Origin: Rubrivivax sp.
GTDB taxonomy: Bacteria; Pseudomonadota; Gammaproteobacteria; Burkholderiales; Burkholderiaceae_C
Assembly (NCBI GenBank): GCA_027484825.1
Contig: JAIXSE010000026.1
Span: forward strand, 62,001-126,000
DNA: 64,000 nucleotides
Direction of reading: 5' to 3'
The position numbers were made by a program, and so were the translations under genes. Shown here piece by piece: positions 21,728 to 31,883 of this stretch (positions are counted from its first letter, which is position 1; each line of letters opens with the position of its first letter). The notes beneath the pieces are model-generated. The model had not been told where the DNA came from and ran no database searches. It saw only the letters and a list, made by a program, of their open reading frames with translations.

Positions 21728-21919
21728 TCAGCCGGCCATGAGCCAGAGCAGCCCGAGCCCGCCCAGCACGCTCAACAGTCCGATGAAGCGGATCTGTCCA
21801 TCACTCATCAAGAGCAACTTGCTGAACAGCTCACGCCAAGCGGTGGGCCGGAGAAACGGGATCAACCCCTCCGCCACCAGCATCAGCCCCAGCGCCGCCC
21901 ACCAGTTTGTGCCATTCAT
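21728..21919 (-). CDS. DUF2065 small membrane protein
   Basis: A 63-residue protein with two hydrophobic segments (WWAALGLMLVAEGLIPFL and IGLLSVLGGLGLLWLMAG) joined by a short basic loop (RPTAWRELFSKLL). This matches the DUF2065 family, regularly encoded next to hflK-hflC. Its function is unknown; co-localisation suggests some link with the HflKC-FtsH complex. It follows hflC after 54 bp. Confidence 0.85.
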   Translation of the reverse strand: MNGTNWWAALGLMLVAEGLIPFLRPTAWRELFSKLLLMSDGQIRFIGLLSVLGGLGLLWLMAG

Positions 21920-21973
21920 GGAAACAGGATCGCAGAAACGAGACAGGCGCCTTTCGGCGCCTGCGGGTTGGGT

Positions 21974-22873
21974 TTACTTCTTCTGCGAAGCGGCTGGCGC
22001 GTTGGCGCCTCCGGCCCCGCGCATGGCCTTGAAGAAGTCGGAGGACGGATCCACCACGATCATGTCGCTCTTCTTGCGGAAGGAGGCCCGGTAGGCTTCC
22101 AGCGAACGATAGAACTGGGCGAAGTTGGGGTCCTTGCCGAACGCTTCGGCATACAGGGCCGACGCCTTGGCATCGCCCTCACCCATGATCTTCTGCGCGT
22201 CGCGATAAGCCTCGGCCAGGATGATGTCCTGCTGCTTGTCGGCATCGGCCTTGATCTTCTCGCCTTCAGCGCCACCGGTGGCTCGCAGTTCGTTGGCCAC
22301 GCGGATGCGCTCCGACTTCATGCGGTTGTAGACGGCTTCGGTGATGGTCGGCGAGAAGTCCACGCGCTTGACACGCACGTCCACGATCTCGATACCGAAC
22401 TGCTTGGCTTCTTCTTCCAGGCGCTTGCGCACATCGGTCATGACCTTCTCGCGCTCGGTGGCCAGCACGGCCCGCACGGTGCGACGGGTGACTTCCTCGT
22501 TCAGCGCGGCCTGCACGATCGGGCTGAGCCGGTTGTCCAGGTTGCGCATGGACGTGCCACTGTTGCGGATGAACTGCTTGGCATCCACGATGCGCCACTT
22601 CACCAGCCAGTCGATGACGATGCTCTTCTTCTCAGCGGTGAAGATGGGACGGGTGTCCGGGCTGTCCAGGGTCTGGATGCGACGGTCCAGGAAGATCACG
22701 TTCTGCAGCGGCGGCGGCAGCTTGAACTTCAGGCCCGGCTCGGTGACCACTTCCTTGATCTCACCCAGCGAATAGACGACGGCGAACTGACGCTGATCCA
22801 CCACGAACAGGGTGGAGCTGGCCACCATGAAGAGGATCAGCAGGCCGAGGACGACGGAAACGATGCGGTTCAT
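21974..22873 (-). CDS. hflC: FtsH protease regulator HflC
   Basis: HflC is a SPFH/prohibitin-type inner-membrane protein that with HflK forms a large cage around FtsH. An N-terminal membrane segment (VVLGLLILFMVASSTLFVV) is followed by VDQRQFAVVYSLGEI and the SPFH domain (IDWLVKWRIVDAKQF), then a charged helical region (ANELRATGGAEGEKIKADAD). Length 299. ATG 22873 has GGGGAG upstream. It sits 20 bp after hflK, clearly co-transcribed. Confidence 0.96.
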   Translation of the reverse strand: MNRIVSVVLGLLILFMVASSTLFVVDQRQFAVVYSLGEIKEVVTEPGLKFKLPPPLQNVIFLDRRIQTLDSPDTRPIFTAEKKSIVIDWLVKWRIVDAKQFIRNSGTSMRNLDNRLSPIVQAALNEEVTRRTVRAVLATEREKVMTDVRKRLEEEAKQFGIEIVDVRVKRVDFSPTITEAVYNRMKSERIRVANELRATGGAEGEKIKADADKQQDIILAEAYRDAQKIMGEGDAKASALYAEAFGKDPNFAQFYRSLEAYRASFRKKSDMIVVDPSSDFFKAMRGAGGANAPAASQKK

Positions 22874-22893
22874 TGTCTGAGTCTCCCCTTCGA

Positions 22894-24186
22894 TCAGCGG
22901 CTGTCGCGGTCACGGCCGCGCAGGTTGTCCCGCGAGCGGTTGTCCGGATTCAGCATGGTGCTGCCGCTGGTGGTCGGGTCCTGCGGGACCACCGGGCTGG
23001 GCGCGCTGCTGGTGACACCGGACGCACCGGCGCCCGATTGCTGCATCAGCTTGTCCAGGGGCAGATAGAGCAGGTTCTGGTTGTTGCGGCTGTCCACCAT
23101 CACCTTGGTGACGTTGGAATAGATGTCGCGCATGGCGTCGATGTAGAGACGGTCACGGGTCACGCCCGGGGCCTTCTGGTACTCGGTCAGCACGCTGCGG
23201 AAGCGGTCGGCATCACCCTCGGCGGTGGAGACCACCTTGGCCCGGTAGGCTTCGGCTTCCTCACGCACCCGTGCGGCCTGGCCCTGCGCGGTCGGGATGA
23301 CCTTGTTGGCATAGGCCTCGCCTTCGTTCTTCAGGCGCTCGCGGTCGGAGTTGGCGCGGAAGGCGTCGTCGAAGGCGGCTTGCACCTGCTCCGGCGGCTG
23401 CACGCCGTTCACGTTGACGCTGACGATCTGGATGCCGGTCTTGAGACGGTCCAGCTGCGCCTGGATGGACTTGCTCAGGTCCACGGCGATGGCGTCGCGC
23501 TGCTCGTAGAGCACAGAGTCCATGCTGCTGCGCCCGACGATCTCGCGCACGGCGGATTCGGAAGCCTGCACCACGGCCTGGCTGGCGTCCACGTTCTCGA
23601 AGAGGAAGTCCCGAGAATCCTTGAGGCGATATTGCACCGTGAAGCGGATGTCCACGATGTTCTCGTCCTGGGTGAGCATGGACGAATCCTTGAGCCCACC
23701 GCTCGTGCCCTGGCTGCGGCCGATTTCCGCCGATTGCAGCTGGGTGAAGGACACCACCTCATGCGCCTGGAACGGATAGGGCAGCCGGTACTGGATGCCG
23801 GCGTCCACCGTGCGGCTGTACTTGCCGAAGGAGGTGATCACCCCCTGCTGGCCTTCCTGCACGATGAAGACACCACTGGCCAGCCACCCCAGCAGCACCA
23901 CGCCGACCACGAGGCTCACGCCGATGCCGGCGCCGCGCATGTCCGGCTGGTAGTTGTTGCCACCGCCGCCGTTGCCGCTGCCGTTCCCGTCATTGCCGCC
24001 GCGACCGCCGAACAGGCGGGAGAGCTTGCGGTTGAAGTCGCGCCAGAGTTCGTCCAGGTCAGGCGGGCCTTCATTGCGGCCATTGCTCATCCACAGGCCC
24101 ACCCATTGACGCAAGCGCCCTCCGACGCGGGAGCCTCCCTGAGGCGTCCGGCCGGAGCCGGCGGGCATGCTGTTGTGTTGGTTCAT
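22894..24186 (-). CDS. hflK: FtsH protease regulator HflK
   Basis: HflK is the partner of HflC. The N-terminal cytoplasmic part contains PPDLDELWRDFNRKLSRLFGG, trimmed here to the motif PPDLDELWRDFNRKL, then a glycine/asparagine run. One membrane segment follows (SLVVGVVLLGWLASGVFIV) and then a SPFH domain (QEGQQGVITSFGKYSRTV). The ATG at 24186 (MNQHNSMPAG) has AGGA at good spacing; the frame can be extended to 24264, which would overlap hflX. The C-terminal tail is Ser/Pro rich (SGVTSSAPSPVVPQD). Length about 430 residues. Confidence 0.95.
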   Translation of the reverse strand: MNQHNSMPAGSGRTPQGGSRVGGRLRQWVGLWMSNGRNEGPPDLDELWRDFNRKLSRLFGGRGGNDGNGSGNGGGGNNYQPDMRGAGIGVSLVVGVVLLGWLASGVFIVQEGQQGVITSFGKYSRTVDAGIQYRLPYPFQAHEVVSFTQLQSAEIGRSQGTSGGLKDSSMLTQDENIVDIRFTVQYRLKDSRDFLFENVDASQAVVQASESAVREIVGRSSMDSVLYEQRDAIAVDLSKSIQAQLDRLKTGIQIVSVNVNGVQPPEQVQAAFDDAFRANSDRERLKNEGEAYANKVIPTAQGQAARVREEAEAYRAKVVSTAEGDADRFRSVLTEYQKAPGVTRDRLYIDAMRDIYSNVTKVMVDSRNNQNLLYLPLDKLMQQSGAGASGVTSSAPSPVVPQDPTTSGSTMLNPDNRSRDNLRGRDRDSR

Positions 24187-24235
24187 ACGCATCCTGGTGA
24201 GGAAGTCTTGTTGCAAGTATCGGGCATCCCAGCCG

Positions 24236-25543
24236 TCATTCCCCTGGATCATGCCCCGAAGCATCCTTCGGTGCGGGGAGATCCTGGGTCAGGTCTTGCG
24301 GAAGCTCGTCGCTCTTGAAATCTGCATCCCCTGTTTCAGGCACAGGGCCAGCCTGCATGAGGGAGGCAATTCGGGACCGCAGCAGGTCCAGGCCCTCCCC
24401 GCCAGCCGCGCTGACGAAGATGCGGGGCAGACGCTGGCCGCCATGTTCGCCGCCCAGTCGGGGCAGCCAGTCCTGCAGCTCCCGGGGGCGCTGGGTGGGT
24501 TCCAGCAGATCCAGCTTGTTGTAGACCAGGATCTGCGGGATGTGCTGCGCGCCGATTTCGGCCAGCACCCGCTCCACCTCTTCCATCTGCTCGGTCAGGA
24601 CCGGGCTGGCGGCATCCACGACATGCAGCAGCAGGTCGGCGTCCGCCGCTTCCTGCAGCGTGGCCTTGAAGGCTTCCACCAGCTTGTGGGGCAGGTCGCG
24701 GATGAAACCCACGGTGTCGGACAGCGAGACACTGCTGCCCGCTTCTTCGAGGTAGAGCGAGCGGGTGGTCGTGTCCAGCGTGGCGAAGAGCTGGTTGGCC
24801 GCATAGGTGCGGGCCTTGGTCAGCGCGTTGAACAGCGTGCTCTTGCCGGCGTTGGTGTAGCCCACCAGCGAGACCCGGAACACGCCGTTGCGGGCCCGTG
24901 CACGCCGCTGGGTGCTGCGCTGCCGCTCGACCTTCTTCAGCCGTTCCTTGATGGTCTTGATCCGGTCGTCGATCATGCGACGGTCCAGTTCAATCTGACG
25001 CTCGCCCGGGCCGCCGCGCATGCCGATGCCGCCGCTTTGACGCTCCAGGTGGCTCCAGCGACGCACCAGCCGCGTGGCCAGGTATTGCAGACGGGCCAGT
25101 TCGACCTGCAGCTTGCCCTCGAAGCTCTGCGCCCGTGCGGCGAAGATTTCCAGGATGAGGGCGGTGCGGTCGGCCACCGGCACGCCGAGATGGCGTTCCA
25201 GGTTGCGCTGCTGGGCGGGCGAGATGGCCTGGTCGAAGAGCACGGTGTGGGCCGCATGGGCCTGCACCATCAGCTTGATTTCGTCCGCTTTGCCGGAGCC
25301 GACAAAGAGGGCGGCATCCGGCGCCTTGCGCTTGGCCACGATGCGGGCCACGGGGGTGTCGCCGGCCGATTCGGCCAGCAGGGCCAGTTCGTCCAGGGTG
25401 GGGTCGAAGGGCTCACCGCGGCCCAGGTCGACGCCCACCAAAATGGCACGCGCCGCCTCGGGGGGCGGCGACTGATGAGTGGGATCTTGGCTGTTCAAGA
25501 TGTGTGTGTGTCGGGCCTCGTCCGGACGGCGTTCAAAAACCAT
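24236..25543 (-). CDS. hflX: Ribosome-associated GTPase HflX
   Basis: HflX is a GTPase that splits stalled or heat-damaged 70S ribosomes. The N-terminal domain has the family motifs LFDQAISPAQQRNLE and GIGMRGGPGERQIELDRR. A coiled region follows, then the G domain with P-loop VGYTNAGKSTLFNAL, the DTVGFIRDLP switch II and the NKLD motif (VYNKLDLLE). The 435 residues are typical. ATG 25543 is the only in-frame ATG before the family region. The short tail after the G domain is acidic. It lies downstream of hfq, as in many proteobacteria. Confidence 0.96.
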   Translation of the reverse strand: MVFERRPDEARHTHILNSQDPTHQSPPPEAARAILVGVDLGRGEPFDPTLDELALLAESAGDTPVARIVAKRKAPDAALFVGSGKADEIKLMVQAHAAHTVLFDQAISPAQQRNLERHLGVPVADRTALILEIFAARAQSFEGKLQVELARLQYLATRLVRRWSHLERQSGGIGMRGGPGERQIELDRRMIDDRIKTIKERLKKVERQRSTQRRARARNGVFRVSLVGYTNAGKSTLFNALTKARTYAANQLFATLDTTTRSLYLEEAGSSVSLSDTVGFIRDLPHKLVEAFKATLQEAADADLLLHVVDAASPVLTEQMEEVERVLAEIGAQHIPQILVYNKLDLLEPTQRPRELQDWLPRLGGEHGGQRLPRIFVSAAGGEGLDLLRSRIASLMQAGPVPETGDADFKSDELPQDLTQDLPAPKDASGHDPGE

Positions 25544-25630
25544 GCGCCGGGTTGCGCATGTTCACCCTAGATGGGGGTGGTCGGCGTCCAATCAAGGCCC
25601 GGGTCAGGACTGGCCGGGAGGCCGCCTGGA

Positions 25631-25873
25631 TCAGTTGGCTTCGGCGCCGTCGCCAGCGTGGAAGTTCACGGCGCGGCCGGGCACGACGGTGGAGATGGCA
25701 TGCTTGTAGACCATCTGCGTGACCGTATTGCGCAGCAGCACCACGTATTGGTCAAAGGACTCAATGTGGCCTTGCAGCTTGATGCCGTTGACCAGATAGA
25801 TGGACACCGGCACATGCTCCTTGCGCAGCAGGTTCAGGAAGGGGTCTTGCAAGAGTTGTCCTTTGTTGCTCAC
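25631..25873 (-). CDS. hfq: RNA chaperone Hfq
   Basis: Hfq is the hexameric Sm-like ring that pairs small RNAs with mRNA. The protein starts at a GTG (25873, [19 protein letters not shown]) with GGAG about seven bases upstream, giving 80 residues. Both Sm motifs are complete, ending in the [14 protein letters not shown] segment that is close to the enterobacterial sequence. The C-terminal tail is very short ([11 protein letters not shown]). A longer frame from 25930 adds residues outside the family. It lies between der and hflX. Confidence 0.97.
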   Translation of the reverse strand: MSNKGQLLQDPFLNLLRKEHVPVSIYLVNGIKLQGHIESFDQYVVLLRNTVTQMVYKHAISTVVPGRAVNFHAGDGAEAN

Positions 25874-25913
25874 GATATGCTCCGTGTTGTGAGGGGGAGA
25901 GAGAAGGTGTTGG

Positions 25914-25941
25914 AACCCGGACCTTATCACAGGCCCGGGTT
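25914..25941 (-). other. Inverted repeat between der and hfq
   Basis: AACCCGG (25914-25920) and CCGGGTT (25935-25941) form a 7-bp stem around a 14-base loop, starting 20 bp after the der stop. No T-tract follows on the minus strand, so this is more likely a processing or stability element than a terminator. Confidence 0.35.
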
Positions 25942-25960
25942 TCCCCGGACCAGCCGTGAA

Positions 25961-27304
25961 TCAGGTTTCGTCTGCAAACGGATTCTTGGAGGAGCGCATC
26001 TCGATGCGCATCGGTGTGCCGACCAGCTTGTAATGATCGCGGATCCGGCCTTCCAGATAGCGTTTGTAGACCTCGCTGACATGCTCCAGCGAATTGCCGT
26101 GGATCACCACGATCGGGGGGTTCATGCCCCCTTGGTGGGCATAACGCAGCTTCGGACGGAAGGTGCCGGCGCGCTTGGGCTGCTGGTGCTCCACCGCTTC
26201 ATGGATGAGGCGGGTCAGCACCGGCGTGGTCATCTTGCGATAGGCCGATGAATAAGCGTCCGCCAGGGCCTTCCACAGCGGGCCCAGGCCCTGGCGCTTG
26301 AGCGCCGAGATGTGCAGGATGGGGGCAAAGCGCAGGAAGCTCAGGCGGGTCTGGATTTGACGCTCCAGCACTTCGCGCTGATAGCTGTCCACCACATCCC
26401 ACTTGTTGATCGCCACCACCACGGCGCGGCCGCTCTCCAGGATGTAGCCCGCGATATGGGCGTCCTGGTCGGTCACGCCTTGCGTGGCATCGATCAGCAG
26501 CAGCACGACGTTGGCATCGGCAATCGCCTGCAGCGTCTTGACCACCGAGAACTTCTCGATGGCCTCGAACACCTTGCCCTTGCGGCGCAGACCGGCGGTG
26601 TCGATCAGCTTGAACTTCTGGCCGTTGCGCTCGAAGTCGACGCTGATGGCGTCCCGGGTGGTGCCCGGCATGTCGAAGGCCACCAGCCGCTCTTCACCCA
26701 GCCAGGTGTTGATCAGGGTGCTCTTGCCGACGTTCGGCCGGCCGGCCACCGCCAGGCGGATGACCTGGGGCTTGTCGGCCTCCTCGGCATCGAGGGCATC
26801 TTCTTCCTCGGTCTCGAAGCCCTCCAGGGCCGCTTCCAGCAGGCTGCGGATGCCCTGGCCGTGCGCGGCGGAGATGGGATGGGGCTCGCCCATGCCCAGC
26901 TCGTGGAACTCGGCCAGTAGCGGCGAGTCCTGCATGCCTTCGGCCTTGTTGACCGCGATCAGCACCCGCTTGTTGCTCTGGCGCAGGTAGCGCGCAATGT
27001 CCTGGTCCTGACCGGACAGGCCGTTGCGCACATCCAGCACGAAGATGACGGTATCCGCCTCGGCCACGGCCTGGCGGGTCTGCTTGGCCATCTCCTTGAC
27101 GATGCCGGTCGAACTGTCCGGCTCGAAGCCGCCGGTATCGACGACGATGTACTCGCGATCGCCCAGGCGGCCGTCGCCGTAGTGGCGGTCGCGGGTGAGG
27201 CCGGCAAAGTCCGCGACGATGGCGTCACGGCTTTTCGTCAGCCGGTTGAACAGCGTGGACTTGCCCACATTGGGGCGGCCCACCAGGGCAATCACTGGTT
27301 TCAT
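25961..27304 (-). CDS. der: Ribosome assembly GTPase Der (EngA)
   Basis: Der is a tandem GTPase needed for 50S maturation. The first G domain has [19 protein letters not shown] and DTGGFEP; the second has [19 protein letters not shown] and [15 protein letters not shown] and NKWD motifs are present. A KH-like C-terminal domain follows (RTGTFRP-like [17 protein letters not shown]). The ATG at 27304 is taken as start; a TTG lies just before it. Length 447. It lies 7 bp after bamB in the standard hisS-yfgM-bamB-der order. Confidence 0.97.
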   Translation of the reverse strand: MKPVIALVGRPNVGKSTLFNRLTKSRDAIVADFAGLTRDRHYGDGRLGDREYIVVDTGGFEPDSSTGIVKEMAKQTRQAVAEADTVIFVLDVRNGLSGQDQDIARYLRQSNKRVLIAVNKAEGMQDSPLLAEFHELGMGEPHPISAAHGQGIRSLLEAALEGFETEEEDALDAEEADKPQVIRLAVAGRPNVGKSTLINTWLGEERLVAFDMPGTTRDAISVDFERNGQKFKLIDTAGLRRKGKVFEAIEKFSVVKTLQAIADANVVLLLIDATQGVTDQDAHIAGYILESGRAVVVAINKWDVVDSYQREVLERQIQTRLSFLRFAPILHISALKRQGLGPLWKALADAYSSAYRKMTTPVLTRLIHEAVEHQQPKRAGTFRPKLRYAHQGGMNPPIVVIHGNSLEHVSEVYKRYLEGRIRDHYKLVGTPMRIEMRSSKNPFADET

Positions 27305-27311
27305 CAATCAA

Positions 27312-28460
27312 TCAATCGAGGCGCAGCGCAAACAGCTTGCCGCTGCGGGTGGCGATCAGCACGACATTGCCCAGGCGCACGGGCGCTGCGGCCACGCCGG
27401 AGCTGTCGGTGGACAGACGTTGGATCGTCTGGCCCTTGTCGCGGGAGAGGAAGTGCACATAGCCTTCGCTGTCGCCAACGATGACCGCTTTCTCGGTCAC
27501 CAGCGGCGCGCTCAGCTTGCGGTTCAGGAACTGGTCGGCCGTCCAGATCACGTCGCCGGTGGGGGTGCCCCAGGCGGAGACGCGGTCGGAGGCATCGGCC
27601 GCCACCGTCATGACGGCATCGCTGCTGACGCCGCGGGTGCCGCCGACGGTGCGGGTCCAGATGGCGGACCCGCGCTCGGCGTTGATGCAGCCGACAGCCG
27701 ACTGGAACGCACGGGCGCAGAAGGTGGCGTTGTCACGCCCCATCGGGCCGACCAGGTCGGCCAGACGCTCCACCTCATTGGTGCCGCGCGGATTGGAGAC
27801 GGTGGCTTCCCACTGCAGCGTGCCGCGCAGCGGATCCACCCCCGCCAGACGCGGGCCCTGCCCGACCAGCAGCGTGTTCTGGTAGGCGGAGATGACGCCG
27901 GGCTGCTGCAGCGTGAGCGGCTCGCCCGGGCGGCGCAGTTCCCACAGCTTGCGGCCGTCCTGGGCGTCATAGGCTTGCACCATGCGGTCCAGGGTCAGCA
28001 CAAAGACGCGCTCACCGGCCACGAAGGGCGAGGTGATGACCGGCACGGTCAGGGTCTTGCGCCACAGGATCTTGCCGCCTTCGCTGACGACCAGTTCGTT
28101 GTCCCGGTTCACCGCGGCGGCAAAGCGGCCATCGCTGCCGACGCCGGCATTCAGGCCCTTGCCGATCTCGACCCGCCACAGCACGTTGCCGGTGTCCGCG
28201 GCCAGCGCAGTCACCACGCCGTCCGAGTCACCCACCACGAACTGATTGTTCACCGCCGTGACGGAGAGCGGGAACTTGACGCTGTCGACCCGCGCTTCCC
28301 AGCCCACCCGCACATTCAGCGCCGGCGTGAAGGTTTCCAGCGGGGCCGGCTTGACGTCCTTGGAGCTGCTGAACAGCGAGCAGGCGCCCAGCGCCGCTGC
28401 GGCACCGACCACCACCGCTGCCCGCATCAGCGGCACGAGCGCGTTCAGCCGGCGGCTCAT
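27312..28460 (-). CDS. bamB: Outer-membrane assembly lipoprotein BamB
   Basis: BamB is a beta-propeller lipoprotein that binds BamA POTRA domains. A lipobox ends the signal peptide (AAALGAC, Cys at about residue 26). The rest shows PQQ-type propeller repeats (VTALAADTGNVLWRVE, AYDAQDGRKLWELRRPG, WTRTVGGTRG). The ATG overlaps the preceding stop (ATGA) and has a strong AAGGAGG ribosome binding site. Length 382. The other BAM components present in the window are bamA and bamD. Confidence 0.96.
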   Translation of the reverse strand: MSRRLNALVPLMRAAVVVGAAAALGACSLFSSSKDVKPAPLETFTPALNVRVGWEARVDSVKFPLSVTAVNNQFVVGDSDGVVTALAADTGNVLWRVEIGKGLNAGVGSDGRFAAAVNRDNELVVSEGGKILWRKTLTVPVITSPFVAGERVFVLTLDRMVQAYDAQDGRKLWELRRPGEPLTLQQPGVISAYQNTLLVGQGPRLAGVDPLRGTLQWEATVSNPRGTNEVERLADLVGPMGRDNATFCARAFQSAVGCINAERGSAIWTRTVGGTRGVSSDAVMTVAADASDRVSAWGTPTGDVIWTADQFLNRKLSAPLVTEKAVIVGDSEGYVHFLSRDKGQTIQRLSTDSSGVAAAPVRLGNVVLIATRSGKLFALRLD

Positions 28461-29122
28461 TGAGCAGCCTCCTTGTCAGACTCCACCGCCACGCCCAGGC
28501 TGGCCAGCTTCATTTCCACCATGCGGCGGTAGTCCAGCTGCTTGTCCATGCCGTCGTAGGCCTTCTTGAATTCGGTCTTGGCCTGGTCAGGCTTGTTCTG
28601 CAGCAGAGCGATGTCGCCGCGGCGGTCGGCCACCAGGGGGGCGAACTCAGCGCTTTTGACAGCGTCCAGCGTCTTGCCGGCTTCGTCCAGTTGCTTGGCA
28701 TCCATCTGCAGGGAGGCCAGGCGCAGACGAGCCACGTCGGCGTAGGACGCTTCGCTGGCATTGGCCGCGGCCCAGTTCAGCGAGCTCTTGGCCTCATCGA
28801 CCTTGCCCTTGTCCAGCTGCAGCTTGGCGGTGAGCAGCGCGCCCTGGGAGGCGTAAGCCGTCGAGCCGTAATTCTTTTGCAACTGCGCCCACAGGCCCTG
28901 GCTGCCATTCAGGTCGCCCGTCTTGACCGCTTGCTCCAGCTGCGTGAACAGCACCGATGCCTCGGCCGCCTTGTTGCGCTGCCAGAGATTCCAGCCCGTC
29001 CAGCCGGCGTAACCCAGCAGGCACAGGGTCAACACCCACACAATCGGATTGCCCCAGCGCTGCCAGAACGCCTTGAGCTGCTCCAACTGTTCCTGTTCTT
29101 CGAGATCGAGATGAGACGCCAT
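28457..29122 (-). CDS. YfgM-like tetratricopeptide membrane protein
   Basis: The 221-residue protein has a short acidic cytoplasmic N-terminus (HLDLEEQEQLEQLKAFWQRW), a single membrane anchor (PIVWVLTLCLLGYAGWTGW) and a periplasmic helical repeat region (FTQLEQAVKTGDLNG, SYADVARLRLASLQMDAKQL). This is the family of YfgM, which in Escherichia coli binds the SecYEG-associated chaperone PpiD. It sits between hisS and bamB with a four-base overlap to bamB, the conserved position for this family. Confidence 0.9.
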   Translation of the reverse strand: MASHLDLEEQEQLEQLKAFWQRWGNPIVWVLTLCLLGYAGWTGWNLWQRNKAAEASVLFTQLEQAVKTGDLNGSQGLWAQLQKNYGSTAYASQGALLTAKLQLDKGKVDEAKSSLNWAAANASEASYADVARLRLASLQMDAKQLDEAGKTLDAVKSAEFAPLVADRRGDIALLQNKPDQAKTEFKKAYDGMDKQLDYRRMVEMKLASLGVAVESDKEAAQ

Positions 29123-29160
29123 GAGAGAAAGAGGGTCGGTTGAGTGTGCAAAAGCCGCGA

Positions 29161-30489
29161 TTATGCGGTGCGAAGTTCGCCTGCCCAGTCGGCGATTTGG
29201 TAAAGCGACCGGGTGACCTGCTCGCCGCCTTCGGCGCGCAGCGGCTTGACCGCCACTTCGCCACGGGCCAGTTCATCCTGGCCGAAGATGAGCGCAAAAC
29301 GCGCGCCGGAGCCGTCCGCTTTCTTGAACTGGGACTTCATGCTGCCCTGCCCCGGGTGCATGACTACCGAGACCCCGGCGGCCCGCAGCGCTTCCAGCGC
29401 CACCAGCACCTGCGGCAGGCCTTCGGCGGAAGGGATGACGGCATAGGCGTCCGGCGCCGGGGGCGGCGGCAGCGTGCCGACTTCCTCCAGCAGAAGCAGC
29501 ATGCGCTCCATGCCCATGCCAAAGCCCACAGCCGGGCTGGCCTTGCCGCCCAGTTGCTCGATCAGGTAGTCATACCGGCCGCCGCCGCAGATGGTGCCCT
29601 GCGAGCCCAGCCGGGTGGTGACCCATTCGAAGACGGTCAGGTTGTAGTAGTCCAGGCCGCGCACCAGGCGGGGATTGATGCGGTAGCTCACACCGGCGGC
29701 GTCCAGGATGGCCCGAACGCCGTTGAAGTGGGCCAGCGAGGCCTCACCCAGGAAGTCCAGCAGACGCGGGGCGTTGTTGGCCATGTCCTGCAGTGCCGGA
29801 TTCTTGGTGTCCAGCACCCGCAGCGGATTGCTGTGCAGGCGGCGCTTGCCGTCTTCGTCCAGCAGGTCCTGGTGCTGCTCCAGGTAGGCGATCAGGGCCT
29901 CGCGGTGGGCGCGGCGCTCGTCCGGCTGGCCCAGGCAGTTCAGCTCCAGCTCGAAGTGATCGCCCTGCACCAGGCCCAGCTCACGCAGCAGGCGGCTGCC
30001 CATCAGGATGACTTCCGCATCCACGTCCGGCCCGGAGAAGCCCAGGGCTTCCACGCCCATCTGGTGGAACTGGCGGTAGCGGCCCTTTTGCGGCTTCTCG
30101 CGGCGGAACATCGGCCCGAAGTAGTACAGACGCCGGCCGGAATCGCGCAGGAAGGAATGCTCCATCATGGCGCGCACCACGCCGGCGGTCATTTCCGGAC
30201 GCAGGGCCAGATGCTCGGCCTGGCCGTTCTTGTCGGCACGGTCTTCGAAGGCATACATCTCCTTCTCGACGATGTCGGTCACCTCGCCGATGCCGCGCAC
30301 AAACAGCGCGGTGGGCTCGACGATGGGGGTGCGCACGTTCTGGTAGCCATAACGCTGCAGCACGCCGCGCATCAGGCCTTCCAGCCATTCCCAGCGCGCC
30401 GATTCCGGCGGCAGGATGTCATTCATGCCCTTGACGGCTTGCAAGGGCGGGAGCTTCTTCACGTCTGTCATGTCGGGCGCGGCGCTCAC
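29161..30489 (-). CDS. hisS: Histidyl-tRNA synthetase
   Basis: HisS charges tRNA-His. Class II motif 2 region ([17 protein letters not shown]), the histidine-specific motif [13 protein letters not shown], and motif 3 ([15 protein letters not shown]) are present, followed by the anticodon-binding domain ([15 protein letters not shown]-like). Length 442. The start is taken as GTG 30489, which overlaps the ispG stop by four bases (GTGA); an ATG six codons later at 30471 is possible. HisZ at 20.4 kb is its non-catalytic relative. Confidence 0.97.
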   Translation of the reverse strand: MSAAPDMTDVKKLPPLQAVKGMNDILPPESARWEWLEGLMRGVLQRYGYQNVRTPIVEPTALFVRGIGEVTDIVEKEMYAFEDRADKNGQAEHLALRPEMTAGVVRAMMEHSFLRDSGRRLYYFGPMFRREKPQKGRYRQFHQMGVEALGFSGPDVDAEVILMGSRLLRELGLVQGDHFELELNCLGQPDERRAHREALIAYLEQHQDLLDEDGKRRLHSNPLRVLDTKNPALQDMANNAPRLLDFLGEASLAHFNGVRAILDAAGVSYRINPRLVRGLDYYNLTVFEWVTTRLGSQGTICGGGRYDYLIEQLGGKASPAVGFGMGMERMLLLLEEVGTLPPPPAPDAYAVIPSAEGLPQVLVALEALRAAGVSVVMHPGQGSMKSQFKKADGSGARFALIFGQDELARGEVAVKPLRAEGGEQVTRSLYQIADWAGELRTA

Positions 30490-31829
30490 TGGCCGCCGAA
30501 ACGTTTTTCGATGTAGTTTTCGACCAGGGCGTGGAATTCGCTGGCGATGTTGTCCCCGCGCAGGGTCAGCGCCTTCTGGCCGTCGATGAAGACCGGTGCG
30601 GCCGGGGCTTCGCCGGTACCCGGCAGGCTGATGCCGATGTCGGCATGCTTGCTCTCGCCCGGGCCGTTGACGATGCAGCCCATCACCGCAACCTTCATGT
30701 TCTCGACACCCGCGTACTTGGTGCGCCAGATCGGCATCTGGGCCCGCAGGAAGTCGTCGATCTGCTTGGCCAGTTCCTGGAAGGTGGTGCTGGTGGTGCG
30801 GCCGCAGCCCGGGCAGGCGGTGACGCTCGGGTTGAAGGCGCGCAGGCCCAGCGACTGGAGAATCTCCAGCGCCACCACCACTTCCTGGGTGCGGGACTCA
30901 CCGGGCTGGGGCGTCAGCGAGACACGGATGGTGTCGCCGATGCCTTCCTGCAGCAGCACCGACAGCGCAGCGGCCGAGGCCACCGTGCCCTTGGTGCCCA
31001 TGCCGGCTTCGGTCAGGCCCAGGTGCAGCGCATAGTCGCAGCGGCGGGACAGGGCGCGGTAGACCGAGATCAGGTCCTGCACGCCGCTGACCTTGCAGCT
31101 GATGATGATGTTGTCCGGATTCATGCCCAGTTCACGGGCATAGGAGGCGGAGCTCAGGGCCGACTGGATCAGCGCCTGGTACATCACCTGCTTGCCGTCC
31201 CAGGGGGCCGCGCGGCGGGCGTTGTCGTCCATCATCTGGGCCAGCAGTTCCTGGTCCAGACTGCCCCAGTTCACGCCGATGCGCACGACCTTGTCGTACT
31301 TCACCGCCGCCTCGATCATCTGGGCGAACTGGCGGTCCTTCTTGTCGCCCTTGCCCACATTGCCGGGGTTGATCCGGTACTTGCTGAGCGCCTGCGCCAT
31401 GGCCGGATGCTCGGTGAGCAGCCGGTGGCCGTTGTAGTGGAAGTCGCCCACCAGCGGCACGTTGATGCCCATGCGGTCGAGCTGGTCGCGGATGTGCGGG
31501 ACCGCGTCGGCCGCTTCCGGCGTGTTGACGGTGATGCGCACCAGCTCGGAACCGGCCACCGCCAGCTCCTTGACCTGGATGGCGGTTTCGATGACGTCAA
31601 CGGTGTCGGTGTTGGTCATCGACTGCACCCGCACCGGTGCGTCACCGCCGATGGTCACCTCATGGTCACCCCAGCGCACGCGCGCCTGACGGCTGCGGCG
31701 CGCGGCGGGAGAGGCCGCCAGGATCAGGTCTTGATCGGCGGCGTCAACACCGGTCGTGAGGCCAGATGGGTTGCCAGACGGGTTGCCGGAAGGGTTGCCG
31801 GAAGAGAGGTCGATGGGAGCTTGGTCCAT
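30486..31829 (-). CDS. ispG: 4-hydroxy-3-methylbut-2-enyl diphosphate synthase IspG
   Basis: IspG (GcpE) is the [4Fe-4S] enzyme of the penultimate MEP-pathway step. The cluster cysteines are in ACPGCGRTT and [18 protein letters not shown]. The N-terminal barrel has [11 protein letters not shown] and the GVNWGSL motif. Length 447 includes about 30 extra N-terminal residues with a tandem PSGN repeat ([14 protein letters not shown]), encoded by repeated 12-bp units near 31760-31800. ATG 31829. It is coupled to hisS by overlap and lies 54 bp after rodZ. Confidence 0.96.
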   Translation of the reverse strand: MDQAPIDLSSGNPSGNPSGNPSGLTTGVDAADQDLILAASPAARRSRQARVRWGDHEVTIGGDAPVRVQSMTNTDTVDVIETAIQVKELAVAGSELVRITVNTPEAADAVPHIRDQLDRMGINVPLVGDFHYNGHRLLTEHPAMAQALSKYRINPGNVGKGDKKDRQFAQMIEAAVKYDKVVRIGVNWGSLDQELLAQMMDDNARRAAPWDGKQVMYQALIQSALSSASYARELGMNPDNIIISCKVSGVQDLISVYRALSRRCDYALHLGLTEAGMGTKGTVASAAALSVLLQEGIGDTIRVSLTPQPGESRTQEVVVALEILQSLGLRAFNPSVTACPGCGRTTSTTFQELAKQIDDFLRAQMPIWRTKYAGVENMKVAVMGCIVNGPGESKHADIGISLPGTGEAPAAPVFIDGQKALTLRGDNIASEFHALVENYIEKRFGGQ

Positions 31830-31883
31830 GGTCGTGCAATCAGGTTGGGAGGGTGGCTGGTCGAGCGACCTCCCCCACCCTCA